DNA from: Diphasiastrum complanatum
Taxonomy: Eukaryota; Streptophyta; Lycopodiopsida; Lycopodiales; Lycopodiaceae
Assembly: GCA_029204225.1 (NCBI GenBank)
Contig: CM055096.1
Location: 38,745,866-38,809,865, forward strand
Reading direction: 5' to 3'
Length of the DNA stretch: 64,000 nucleotides
The notes under the pieces are model-generated. The model had not been told where the DNA came from, searched no databases, and saw only the letters and a program-made list of their open reading frames with translations. The position numbers were made by a program, and so were the translations under genes. This document shows, one piece after another, positions 23,696-34,254 of this stretch (positions are counted from its first letter, which is position 1; every line of letters begins with the position of its first letter).

Positions 23696-26600
23696 GTAAA
23701 CCTCAAGATATTCCACTGAAAGATAAGAAAAAATTCATGTATTACTTCACTAGAGGGGTCAACAACACAAAGCTGTTTGAGCTTTTTATTTATTTAGCTG
23801 AGAAGCCTGGCAGGGGAGACTCACTGTTCAAAATTCAAGGAAGATTGCTTGCTGATCAACCAGATGAGGATGAGGAAGAAGGTTTTGTGAACTTGCTTGT
23901 AAAGGTGATGGATAAGTCTTGTTCTATTTTCATTCTAAGCGAGACTATGATAAATATTTGACTTTGCTAGGACGAGGCCATCAAAGCCTATTTTGATAAA
24001 GCTCTAGTTACTTTGGTGTGTAATTATAAAACATATTCATGTATGTTTACATTTGTTCCATGCTTAGCATAGTGGTTATTAAATATAAAATTCTATGAAC
24101 TTTTAAGTAAAAAACTTTTTTGTAAATTGAGTTGTCATGTGTTGTGAGCATAGCCCGTAAAAATGCCTTTACTCATTATATTTTAATCTTGTTTTTTGTT
24201 TCTGTCCAGAGCATGAAGCAATGCTTGAAAATGGTTCTAGCTGTTATTGTTGAGGGGAAAGATCCAGTCTACTCATTACAGAGTTCAAAAGGTGTAACTA
24301 TTGGACCTTGCAAGCCTACTTCTAGCACTACTCAGGTCACAAAGCCAGCCTCTAAAAATGTTGAGGATGATACTGTAGCTGTCCCTCATCTCAAAAAAAA
24401 AGATCTCATAATATCTTTGAGTCCTCTTCCACTAGACCCAAGTCACGCCCAAAGACCATGGGTACACATCGCCACAAGTCCATTCCATCTGCTAAAAGCA
24501 AGAAAGCCGTGACCGAACCGTTGACGTCTTTACCTGGTGCCTCCATCTATCCCTTACAAGATAGCTCTGAGCTTGCTAAATTAAGGAAGATATTCATAAA
24601 ACAAAAAAAAATTAAAGAAACAACTTTGATTTTAGATATAAATTAGTGTGATAGGCCACCTGTAGATCCAATAACAGGAGACAAGCCAGTGGAAGTAAGA
24701 GAATAAAATGAAACACATGTACATAACTTAAAAGTAAAATTTAAAGATCATACACAGGCCATAGTTACTCCTTTTATTGTTTTGGTTGATCCCAATGAAT
24801 GCAACGATGTTGCAAATTTTGATTTTTCTTTATTAGATTCATATAATTTTTTTGTTCTTGGGGGCAAACACAGTTTACAAGCCCGAAAACAATTATCTCA
24901 AGAGTATTCCCATATTCCATCCTTTCGAAATGTGAGTGCAATTGCATTTGCTGGCCTGACAGTGGAAGAAGCCAAATTATTGGCTTGGGATCATAACATT
25001 GATCAAGATTATTGGATGAAAATGACCGTCATACAAAGAATCCGATTCTTTCTCAAAGAATACACGAGAGTCTCCAAAGCAGGAGATGTGAATCAACTAG
25101 AGCTAAAAGCACTTTGTGCTCAAGAGACATGCTTGTCTTTTGATTCAAAAAATCCTACGCAGAGCCTTACAAAATATGATAATTTTTTTCAGCTTGCTTT
25201 TCGCAGTGACTAGGTAACTTTTCTTGCTATGCTCATCATGGAATGCTCTGGTCATAATATATGTTATAATTCTTTTAAATTGTTTTTATCAGACTAAAAT
25301 TTTGAACTCAATTTTAATACTCCCTAAATTTCTTATCAAATAATTTTTTTTTATTTTATTTTAGGTGTGGGCCCTTGTTGATAATTTTTTTGACAAATGG
25401 AAAACTTTTCAAATAAAAGGCCAATCTGCTTAGGGTGCCTCAAAGTCAAAGAAAAAAGTTGTCAACACTCAAACTCTAAAGCCAATCCCTACAGAAATGG
25501 GAATATCAGAGTGGAAGAGCATGCAAGGGATTAGCTTTCCAGACTAATAATAAGTGTTCTTTCTAGAGTTGCCGATGGTCAACTTTCTTTGGTAGAAATG
25601 AGAAAAGAATTTAAAAGGTAATAGTTATAATCTAAATATTTATTTTCATGTTACTTTTTGTAATAAAGTGATTTTCATGATTTTGTTGGATTTTTAACAA
25701 TTATACTTTTTAAATGCAGGCATAAATTATTTATGAAAGTTCAAGAAGCCCTTGTGACAAGGTTAAATTGTCAAGATTTCGAAGAGTGTCAGAGGCTTTA
25801 TCCTCTGAGCAGCCGAAATAAATCTTTGAGTCCATTTCTGATTTTGTTTAGAGACATGGTATTTATTTCACCCATGTTTAGCATAGGTGCTTATTAATTG
25901 TTTCTTTTTTATATTTTATGTCCCCTATGCTAAACATAGCTTTTTCTTTATTTAATTATTTCTTTTTGATACTTTAAGTCTCTTTTTATTTTGTATTTTA
26001 TGTCTCCCATGCTAAGCATAGCTTCTTTTTTTTCAGTCTCCCGAAGATAAGAAAAACAAAGTCCTTTCAGAGCAATTCAAGAGACATATTCTGAAGGCAA
26101 AAGTAGAAAAAAGGGACAGAGAGAGATTAGCACGGGGTGACCATTGCGGAGGAGGATCCATTAGAGACCTAGTTTCCCAAAAGTGTCGATGATCAACCAT
26201 GCTTTTACTCAGTTGAGGAGGGCGATTGCAGAGAAATTTCAAAACTTAAAAAAAAAAAAAGGCCTTATACACTTTGCATTGCCGATATACCATATGGATT
26301 TCAGATGAAGGAATCATTGAATGACGATTCCCCCTTCAAATTCACTGAAATCCATAGTTTCATGCAGGGTTTTCTCGAAGTCACAACTTCTCCAATTTGG
26401 AGAGTTGTTATTTTTCATTCTTCTTGACAGTCAGCTTCAATACAGAAAGCTCTACTAATTTTTTGTAATGCGAGAATAGAAAGTGTTGTGTGGTAAGTTT
26501 TTAAGTTCCTGAATTATTAATTTGTATTTTAATTCATAATTATATTTTAAATTTTTTATTTTAATGTTAAATTTTTTTATTTATTTTACTTGTAATGTTC

Positions 26601-27213
26601 CATGTCAGGTACAAGCCCAATGTCAGGAACTGGGGAGGAGCACGACTTTGCAATAAAATAGAATACATAACCATCAGTTATTATTCATTGGATGACAAAC
26701 GCTCGATGCTTTATTACAACACTTTCAGATTGACAAGTTTTGGAAACTTGTTCCAATATCCAACCATGACCAAGAAACTAAAGAATCCAATGACAGGTTC
26801 TGTGGCTTGTCTCTACCAAAAGCCACAACAATTGATTAATCATTCAATTGATATTTTTTCTCACCTAGCTGATTGGGTGCAGACATGTTGCTGTAGTAGA
26901 TTTATATTCTAATTTAGTTGATTTTTTAAAAATGAGAATGAAATATCTTTCAGTTTTGCTAGATGAACTATCTGAGGTGGGAAAAAGTTTAGATATCGAG
27001 GATTTAGTAATTCCCTTGTCCAAGGAACCTCAGCCTCCTGCTAGCGAAAAAGTAGGCGATACAGGAGAATTTGCTGATGTCTTGGTTCAAGATTATAATG
27101 TGGTTACGGTAGTCGAGGAAACTGTAGAAGAGGTGTCACTTTAAACTACAGTGGCTACTCAAGAAAAAGAAAAAGATGTAAATGACCTCGATGATATTTG
27201 GGAATAAAAAATT
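23696..27213 (+). pseudogene. ParB-like domain + beta-class DNA N6/N4 methyltransferase protein, multi-exon
   Basis: Probable exons: 23696-23904 (KKFMYYFTRGVNNTKLFELF), 23971-24015 (DEAIKAYFDKALVTL), 24210-about 24646 (Ser/Lys/Pro-rich linker), about 24750-25213, about 25363-25545, 25550-25618, 25719-25859, 26036-26493 and 26609-27144. The 24782-25213 exon reads FFVLGGKHSLQARKQL, then LTVEEAKLLAWDHN, the two conserved boxes of ParB/Srx-fold domains. The 26.2-26.9 kb exons read CIADIPYGF (DPPY-type motif IV), SVVWYKPNVRNWGG, KIEYITISYYS and SVACLYQKPQQL, then DWV followed by a degraded FxGxG. This is the motif order of beta-class adenine/cytosine-N4 methyltransferases. An acidic tail ends at 27144. 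Frameshifts (24.5, 26.15 kb) and stops (for example near 26427) inactivate it. ParB-methyltransferase pairs are known from phages and plasmids; one split by introns in a plant genome is unusual. Confidence 0.6.
24056..26022. repeat. Six further copies of the palindrome inside introns of the ParB-methyltransferase gene
   Basis: Copies at 24056-24075 (CCATGCTTAGCATAG), 24136-24156 (degenerate), 25226-25243 (CTATGCTCATCATGG), 25870-25888 (CCATGTTTAGCATAGG), 25922-25941 (CCTATGCTAAACATAG) and 26005-26022 (CCATGCTAAGCATAG). All lie in predicted introns rather than exons. Confidence 0.8.
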
Positions 27214-27960
27214 CTCTTTTGTTTCAAAAGATAATTGCGTTTACATTTTTTGATGTATTGTGTTTTAAAATCTTTTTGATTGATTTAACGTTCTTAAATT
27301 TGTTTTTTAATGAAATTAAGAATTTGAAATATTTTAAAATTTTTAACATTGATAATCATTACCAAAATTAAAATTGTAACGATTTGTCAAGTTTATAGTA
27401 TTTAAATTTTGGATGTGTTTTTATAATATTTTTTGTAGAAAAAATATTGCTAAGAATTTAAAAAATTAAAAAGATTTTTTTCAGGGTGATTTAAATATTT
27501 TCACAAATCATTTAGTCTCGATTATTGTAAAGTAATTTTATTTGTGTTTATTTAGTGTTTAAATATTCAATGAACTTACATAGGTATAAGTAAAGACTTT
27601 AAAAAATTTAAAACTTTAAAAAATACTAATATTAAATTTTTACCATAATTTAAAAAAAAAATCAACTCAAAAACTGTAATTTAAAAAACTTTTAAATTTA
27701 AAAAAAAAACTATAACTTTTGTTTTAAATAAGCAAAAAATATTCTAGTTATTTTAGTGGTTGTGTATCTAATGATTTTATTTTGAATAGTATAATTATTT
27801 CATATAAGCTAATTTTAAGTTATTTATGAAAATCTATTGACCAAATTTTTGTAGCTTGAATTATTTTCTTGCAAAATACAACATTTTTTTAACATTATAA
27901 TATATTTATTTGAAGCATTTTAAATTTGGATACGTTTTAAAAAAATTGAAAAAAATGTGA
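27214..27960. other. Very AT-rich stretch, possible element end
   Basis: About 750 bp of A/T-dominated sequence with no open frame, directly after the ParB-methyltransferase gene. Composition changes abruptly near 27957 ('tgatgccatcacgagag'). I searched by eye for an inverted match near 19200-19500 and found none that is convincing. Confidence 0.4.
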
Positions 27961-28473
27961 TGCCATCACGAGAGTAGCGAGGTATTCCTTGTATCTAGGA
28001 CTATATGAACGATCCAAAGTATACTATACCTGCTAAACCGTACTCCCTTGCCAATGAAGATCAGACGTATGCCCTAAGGGAGAGTGAAGAATTTTCTAAC
28101 TACAGACCAATATAAATGATATGCTTGTTAACTAAATGATCAAATGTGATTAGAAGGATGAACTTGGCCCCTTGCTACTTTCACATGGACAACATTTTGA
28201 CTTTGATCACACATCCATTTTGGCATCCAAGTTGGCCTAAAGTTGGTATTTGCTTATTTTTCATGTTATATTCTATAGTTAACTACACTATTTTGGCTAC
28301 TAATTTGTGTGCTAGATCTTTACAAAAGCCTTGGTGCCATGATTCATAAACAAATGTGATGAGATAGCATAGTTTTCCTAGATACATGAGCTTGAGTGTG
28401 GTAAACATTAGAGGTATTTTGATTGAAGATATTTCCTTTGTTTCTTGAATGTTTTCATTATTTTCAATGGCAG

Positions 28474-29459
28474 GAAATTGATTGGGGCACGATTTTTCAT
28501 CAAAGGCTATGAAGCTGAAAACGGACCCCTAAATGAGACAGCCACTGGGGAATTCTTGTCACCAAGAGGTAGACTAGGGCATGGAACACACACTTCTTCA
28601 ACTGCAGGAGGTAGGTTCGTCAAGCATGCCAATTTGTTTGGACTTGCAAGAGGTACTGCCAAAGGAGGAGCACCTTCCTCCAGAATTGCAGCCTATAAGG
28701 TTTGTTGGCACGGAGATTCCAATGGTAGAAATTGCTATGATGCTGATGTGCTCGCTGCTTTCGATCAAGCAATTGCTGATGGAGTTGATCTTTTCACAAT
28801 CTCACTTGGTTTCGGAGAACCACTTCCTAATTATTATTTCGCAGATAGTATTGCGATAGGAGCTTTTCATGCCGTTGAAAACGGAATACCAGTAGTCTGT
28901 AGTGCTGGAAACAATGGCCCAACTCCAGGCAGTGTCATTAATGTTGCTCCTTGGATGATATCAGTTGCTGCTAGTAGCATCGACCGCACGTTCATCTCAA
29001 AGGTCACTCTAGGCAACAATGCAACATAATTTGTAAGTTCTATTATCATTTTAACATAGTCCCAAAGTCCTTAATATTTGTTCATTATGCTGATCCTTGC
29101 ACAACTCAAATATCTACAAAATGTGAGTATGTAAGTTGCTAATCCAGAACTTAAGCATGTCATGATTGTCATACAATTTACCATGTTGACAAATGCTCTT
29201 ATTCTCCAAGATTGTAACTGTAACACATTGATTCTTGTAGAGATATGACACAACCAAAATGATCTGATCGATGAGTAACTAGACCTGCAACAGCAAAATT
29301 TAGTACCGAGGATCAGACCACTTTATAATTTATATAAATACAAAAGTTTGTTCTATGCTGTCAGGGAGAAAGCTTGTCACAAGATAAGCTACCAAATAAA
29401 TTTTTTCCACTTGTTTCATCAGCTGATGTGGGAAATTCAAAATCGCCACTGCGAAAGAG
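28474..29459 (+). pseudogene. Subtilase exons: catalytic His and oxyanion Asn
   Basis: Exon 28474-29032 encodes KLIGARFFIKGYEAENG, GRLGHGTHTSSTAGG (His), GGAPSSRIAAYKVCW, DGVDLFTISLGF and PVVCSAGNNGPTPGSV (Asn), ending FISKVTLGNNAT, then a TAA stop and TTT before GTAAGT. Exon 29365-29459 reads GESLSQDKLPNKFFPLVSSA and ends AAAGAG|GT. The TAA two codons before the donor is the only lesion seen in this block. Confidence 0.92.
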
Positions 29460-29610
29460 GTTTTCATTTACCCAATCATTCTTTCTTTTAAACACTCTTG
29501 TGTTTGTAAAGCCTCTCAAATATTAGCTATGATGTAATCATGTATATAAGCTTAGCATATTGCGTCATTTTTGAAAAAAAAATTTACAAATCATTTGCTT
29601 TGTGCTGCAG

Positions 29611-29856
29611 CACACACCGTTTTCCGGGTTCACTGGACACCGTGAAAGTGGCAGGTAAAATAGTTGCTTGCCTAGGTGGTGTAATTGACGATATCTCAAA
29701 GGGGCTCACAGTGAGGCTCGCTGGTGGCACTGGCATGATTCTTTCCAATCAACCCTCCACTGCGTTTGGACTCATTGCTGAACCTCATCTTCTTCCTGCA
29801 TCTCAACTCACTGCTGAGGATGGAGCTGCTGTTTTTGCCTACATAAACTCTACTAG
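29611..29856 (+). pseudogene. Subtilase exon: protease-associated domain
   Basis: Encodes FPGSLDTVKVAGKIVACLGG, then GGTGMILSNQPSTAFG and ASQLTAEDGAAVFAYINST. This is the protease-associated insert typical of plant subtilases. Junction codons fit: AG|C gives Ser on the left, AG|A gives Arg on the right. Confidence 0.92.
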
Positions 29857-30417
29857 GTACACACAATGTAATTATGAGAACATAAGTTTTTCTATGCTGT
29901 CACATAATCTCTCTGTTTTCCAAGTTGTCAATACAAGATAGAGATTCAAGATCAAACCAGCACCTGTCATGGCAAAATTTTCGTCTCAAGGTCCAAATAA
30001 AATTACACCAGACATTTTGAAGGTAAATAACATATGTATTGAAAATGCACTTCAAGATTCTGAACATAAACTCTACTAGGTACACACAATGTAATTATGA
30101 GAACATAAGTTTCTCTATGCTGTCACATAATTCCTCTGTTTTCCAAGTTATCAATACAAGATAGAGATTCAAGATCTCAATAGTCTATTTTCACCGCATG
30201 ACTTGAATATGAATTGTAGCACTTGTTCTGATATTGTGAAGCTTATAACCATTTTTTTTTCAGATCTCCTGTTGCCCTTCTGGGTGCTGTATCAACTATT
30301 TTAAATGTCAAACCAGCACCTGTCATGGCAAAATTTTCGTCTCAAGGTCCAAATAAAATTACACCAGACATTTTGAAGGTAATAACATATGTATTGAAAA
30401 TGCACTTCAAGATTCTA
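29841..30417 (+). repeat. Local duplication of an exon edge, intron start and part of the next exon
   Basis: 29841-29953 (end of the PA exon plus intron start) recurs at 30064-30176. 29954-30061 (68 bp of the next exon, from [13 protein letters not shown], plus its donor and following intron) recurs at 30310-30417. In the first copy the 133 bp of intron and exon start found at 30177-30309 are missing, so it has a donor but no acceptor and only a partial exon. Confidence 0.88.
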
Positions 30418-30711
30418 AATAGATCATAATAACGATGATGAGGTTCGTAACATAAAAATGTCTAATTTGGTACACGGGGCTCTATTGTGTGCATGCAGCC
30501 AGATATTACAGGTCCAGGTTGAATATTTTGGCAGCATTCTCTGAGGCATCATCTCCCACGGGTCTCTCTTTTGACAACCGTGTGGTGAAATTCCATGTAT
30601 TATCAGGCACTTCGATGTCTTGCCCTCACATTGCTGGAGTTGTTGCATTACTTAAGGCTTTGCATCCAGATTGGAGCCCTGCAGCTATCAGCTCAGCAAT
30701 CATCACCACAG
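30264..30711 (+). pseudogene. Subtilase exons leading to the catalytic Ser
   Basis: Exon 30264-30378: [20 protein letters not shown], then [14 protein letters not shown]. Exon 30499-30711: PDITGPG, then a shift, then [34 protein letters not shown] (catalytic Ser) and [14 protein letters not shown]. The family sequence GPG-x-NILAAF is normally continuous; here GGTTGAAT lacks one base, giving TGA at 30520. Confidence 0.92.
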
Positions 30712-30756
30712 GTTTCTCTCTTATACGTTGTCACTAGTAGCTTTTGTTTTGCTCAG

Positions 30757-31123
30757 TGAACTGTCTTGACAACACTGGGAATCCCATTCTTGATGCATCT
30801 CTGAACATTGCCGGCCCCTTCAACTATGGTGCTGGCCACGTCAATCCGAATAAAGCTGCGGATCCCGGGCTGGTCTATGATGCATCTCCTATAGACTTTG
30901 CTTTTCCTATGCAGCTTAAACTACACTCAGACACAAAGCTTAGCAGGAACGTTTGTTTGCCCTACAATTGATCTTCCGACTCCAAGTGATCTGAATTATC
31001 CTTCCATTGCTATCTCCAATCTGACTGCTAAACGAACGATCACAAGAACAGTCACAAATGTTGGAGGTAAAAGTACATACACTGTAACCATTGCATCTGC
31101 TGTAGGTATATCTGTGTCAGTTT
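30757..31123 (+). pseudogene. Subtilase last exon, part before the retrotransposon
   Basis: Encodes [40 protein letters not shown] and, after a frameshift near 30900, [22 protein letters not shown], then TRTVTNVGGKSTYTVTI: the end of the catalytic fold and the start of the fibronectin-III-like domain. It breaks off at the LTR start at 31124, in the target sequence AGTTT. Confidence 0.92.
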
Positions 31124-31408
31124 TGTTAAAATTTCACAATTCTAACTTGACCAATTTTGGTCATATGGCTTGTGAATTGTATTATGGTCATGTTGTGGCT
31201 TGTCACCTGAGGTCCGAGAAGCTTGCTGTACTTCACTTTGGTTCACTTGATCAAATCTATGTGCCTAATGTGGAGTTGAATGCCAAAATTGCTAATTTTG
31301 GTAACTAGTCTTGATTCTAGCTCATAGTTTGGATCTAGATCTTTTATTTGTGCATCCTCCCTCACTTTTAGGATTGATTGGGATTGAATTTGCTGTAAAA
31401 TTTTGTCA
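31124..31408 (+). repeat. 5' LTR, shortened (285 bp)
   Basis: Aligns with both ends of the 3' LTR but misses a central block. The join is near 'ggcttgtcac' (about 31207). The subtilase frame runs into this LTR and stays open to 31308 by chance. Confidence 0.9.
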
Positions 31409-31649
31409 TGGTATCAGAGCCTAATTAAAAGTGAGCTTTAGATTTGATTTTCTCAAGCTTTGATTCTAGATTTGAGTAGTATTAGCTTTGCTCTTGCTAC
31501 TAGTTGCTAATCTAGTGATTGTACCTTCAAATTTGGTTTCATTTGAGTGATAATAGTTTTTCTCAACTCACATCTTATGTAGGACCTGTAAAGTCCATTT
31601 TTACAGCAAATGATCATGAATGTAAAGTTGAAGGTGTGAGATCCATTCT

Positions 31650-33342
31650 CTGATGCTTAAGATCCTCCAAGAAGACTAAGATAGATGGTGTTCTCTTCAT
31701 TCCTAGCATCACTAAGAATTTGCTTAGTGTTGGCCAACTTTTAGATCATGGTTTCATTGTGGAGTTCTCTACTAATGTATGCAACATCAAGAAGAATGGG
31801 AAGATCATAGCAAGAGGAAGAAAGTTTGGGAGGTTGTTTAAGTTTGATTCTTTTGTTGATCCTAACCAATTTGTGATAGTAGCCAAGGAGGACAAGATGA
31901 CCACAAATGATTTGTGGCACAAGAGGCTTGGTCGCATCAACACCAAGTCTATGGAAGTCATGTGCAAGGAGGAACTTGCTCTAGGCCTTCCAATATCCAT
32001 GGAAAAAGAGGAAAAGGTTTGTGAAGCATGTGCTTTGGCTAAAGCACATAGGTTGCATTTCTCTAACACTATCACTAACATGACTCACCCTCTTAAGTTG
32101 ATTCATTTGGATGTACATTTTGCTAGCACAAAGAGCAATGGTAGAGCCACAATGTTTGTAATATTGAATGATGAATCCTCTAAAAATCATATTGGCAAAG
32201 ATATGGTTGAGATCAAGGAGGAGCTTGATCAAGAGGAGGAGCAAAATCTGAGAGCTTCAACTATTCCAAGGAGAGCCACAAGAGCAAAGATGGAGCTATC
32301 AATGCTCATTTTTGTGGACAAGGAAAGGAAAGTTGGAAAGGGGGGTACATTTTGTACTTCATTTGCTGAGTCTTGTAATGAAGTCCCTTTGAATTCTAAA
32401 GTATGGAATGAAAGGTGTTTGTCATATGTACTTACTCTTGAGTATGCTAGAAGTAAGCATGACATTTTCATTCATAAGTTGAAAGAATTTGACTTCATTT
32501 TCAAAGAGGCATATTGTGAAGCTTGTATGAGAATAAGTGAATCATCCTTGAAGGACACTTATATCCATACAAGAGTATTTGGCCTCATTAGTTTCAAGTT
32601 CAACAAGTATGTAATGCAAATTGCTAGTCGTAAGCAATTGTTGATTAGTCAATTGTGGACTAGTAAATTTGGTATAAATAATCTTGGTGATTGTTTTGTT
32701 GACTTGAAAGATCATATTGAGAAGCAGAACATTTAGGTTTGGAGACTTGAAAACAAAGTCCTTGAGAGTCTTGAAGAAGATCATGGTTTGGATCCATGTT
32801 TTCATCATCAACACCAAGAGGGAGTGAGCATGATGAAGAAAAAAGACATCAAGGAGGAACCCAAGAAGGAGCACTTGTCTCAAGGCAAAGGAGACCTGAA
32901 TCTACATCAATATGAAGGTTTGGGTAAAGAGCAAGGAGCAGCAAGGAATTTTATCCATATCTCCCTTTATTCATCCTATTTTGTGTTTGATAGAAAACAT
33001 GTCATGTATTTGGCAAAGTCCTTTGATGATGCTAGTATGAACATTGTTTTTCATCCTATATCTTATGATGATGAAATAGTGATCATTACTACTTTGATTA
33101 GAGTTTCAAATATGTATTCAAAGGCCTCATCTTGTGATCCATTCACTCTTGAATTTCCAAGGAATGAAGACCTTCATTGGAAGGATGCCAAGTTGGAGTT
33201 CATTGTTTTGGTGGATAAAGTTAAGATGGTGATATATCAAGCTTTGATTGTATGTGCTTCATACAAAAGTTGGATCTTATGGAAAGCTGCTGTTTTTCAT
33301 GTTTATTTGAGGAGGAGACTCACATTTTGCAGCCCAAGGTGA
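31650..33342 (+). CDS. Retroelement ORF: GAG-pre-integrase piece fused to unrecognised protein, one internal TAG
   Basis: The frame is open from about 31650 (no good ATG; first in-frame ATG at 31720). It starts FIPSITKNLLSVGQLLDHGF, then LWHKRLGRINTKSMEVM, CEACALAKAHRLHFS and HPLKLIHLDVHF, which is copia GAG-pre-integrase up to the first integrase Asp (HLDVH). It then jumps to a post-integrase linker (RASTIPRRATRAKMELS, compare RRSTRARSEPLRL in the copia at 38150-44139). After that about 140 aa match nothing I know (for example RVFGLISFKFNKYVMQIAS). TAG at 32734-32736 is followed, in the same frame, by about 200 more codons to 33342, with KKKDIKEEPKKEHLSQGK and FDRKHVMYLAKSFDD. The long open frame across about 1.7 kb in an otherwise decayed region suggests recent coding capacity. 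Function unknown. Confidence 0.6.
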
Positions 33343-33555
33343 TCATTCAACAACCTACCAAAGACAAAGCTTGGATCTTGAAGACAACCTTTATGGAGCA
33401 CTCACTACATTTGAGAACTTGGAGCTCAAATCATATTCTTATCATGATGAGTGATCATAGTCACTCAACAAAGCAAGAACCTGGAAGTTATATTGTTTTT
33501 ATCCATGTATTGATTATTGATCCAGGATAGTCTCATCAAGCTAAATTGTGAGGAG

Positions 33556-34254
33556 TGTTAAAATTTCACAATTCTAGCTTGACCAATTTTGGTCATATGG
33601 CTTGTAAATTGTATTATGGTCATGTTGTGGCTTGTCACACGTGCCAAATAGCATAGGATACTCTTTGTAAGTCTCATTCCTAACCTAGCATAGGAGTAAC
33701 ACCTTTGGAGTGAGTCCAAATAGTGCTTTGATAAGCTAGAGAGAAAATAGGAGCTAAAAATAGCATGTTTTTCATTGGTTTGGGATCTCGAGACCTTGAC
33801 CCCAAGTTAGGGTGGATCCAATGACCTATTAGGTTAGATGTTAGGGTTAGGGTATGATAAGTTCAGAGGTGCCCTAATATGCTCAGATCTGAGCTTGAAA
33901 AGTATAAATGTATGATGGGATTTCATCCAAAAATCAAGAAAAATCGAGTTTTTCCACTTTTATCATCATTGTCTTTTGGTGGTGAGTTCTAGCTATTGGA
34001 TGTGAGGGTTTTTATGCATTAATTGCTTGGATTGGAAGGTACTGACCTTGTTTATAGGTATGAGAAGCTTGTTGTACTTTACTTCGGTTCACTTGATCAA
34101 ATCTGTGTGTCTAATGTGGAGTTAAATGCCAAAATTGCTAGTTTTGGTAACTAGTCTTGATTCTAGCTCATAGTTTGGATCTAGATCTTTTATTTGTGCA
34201 TCCTCCATCACTTTTAGGATTGACTGGGATTGAATTTGCTGTAAAATTTTGTCA
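33556..34254 (+). repeat. 3' LTR (699 bp)
   Basis: Preceded by a short purine run (GTGAGGAG) and followed by the AGTTT duplication. It contains 'gttagggttagggtat' near 33839, a short telomere-like phrase. Confidence 0.92.

Larger units (their letters stand above)
19514..27213. mobile_element. Candidate DNA transposon with divergent transposase and ParB-methyltransferase genes
   Basis: Two divergent multi-exon coding units flank a ~1-kb region packed with a 19-bp palindrome. The left, minus-strand unit resembles a DDE/RNase-H-like transposase. The right, plus-strand unit joins a ParB-like domain to a beta-class DNA methyltransferase. The whole lies inside an intron of another gene, which fits insertion. 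I could not find terminal inverted repeats or a target-site duplication, so the true ends are unknown; the limits given are those of the coding traces. The AT-rich block at 27,214-27,950 may be its right end. Both genes carry stops and shifts, so the unit is inactive. Calling it one mobile element is inference from arrangement and shared palindromes. Confidence 0.6.
31124..34254 (+). mobile_element. Non-autonomous LTR retrotransposon (copia-derived) in the subtilase last exon
   Basis: Bounded by target-site duplications AGTTT at 31119-31123 and 34255-34259. 5' LTR 31124-31408 and 3' LTR 33556-34254, both TGTTAAAA...TTTTGTCA. Primer-binding site TGGTATCAGAGC at 31409. By eye about 11 differences over about 276 aligned LTR bases (near 96%). 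The 5' LTR lacks about 414 bp present in the 3' LTR (roughly 33639-34052). The interior (2.15 kb) keeps only the GAG-pre-integrase piece of copia pol, followed by unattributed coding sequence; integrase core, RT and RNase H are missing. Mobilisation would have needed proteins from another element. Confidence 0.92.

Noticed and set aside
31124-31308. Extension of the subtilase protein into LLKFHNSNLTNFGHM
   Set aside because: This is the 5' LTR read by chance in the subtilase frame; the real continuation is at 34260.
33830-33856. Telomere-like GTTAGGGTTAGGG in the LTR
   Set aside because: Only two units, part of the 3' LTR of the element; not an interstitial telomere.
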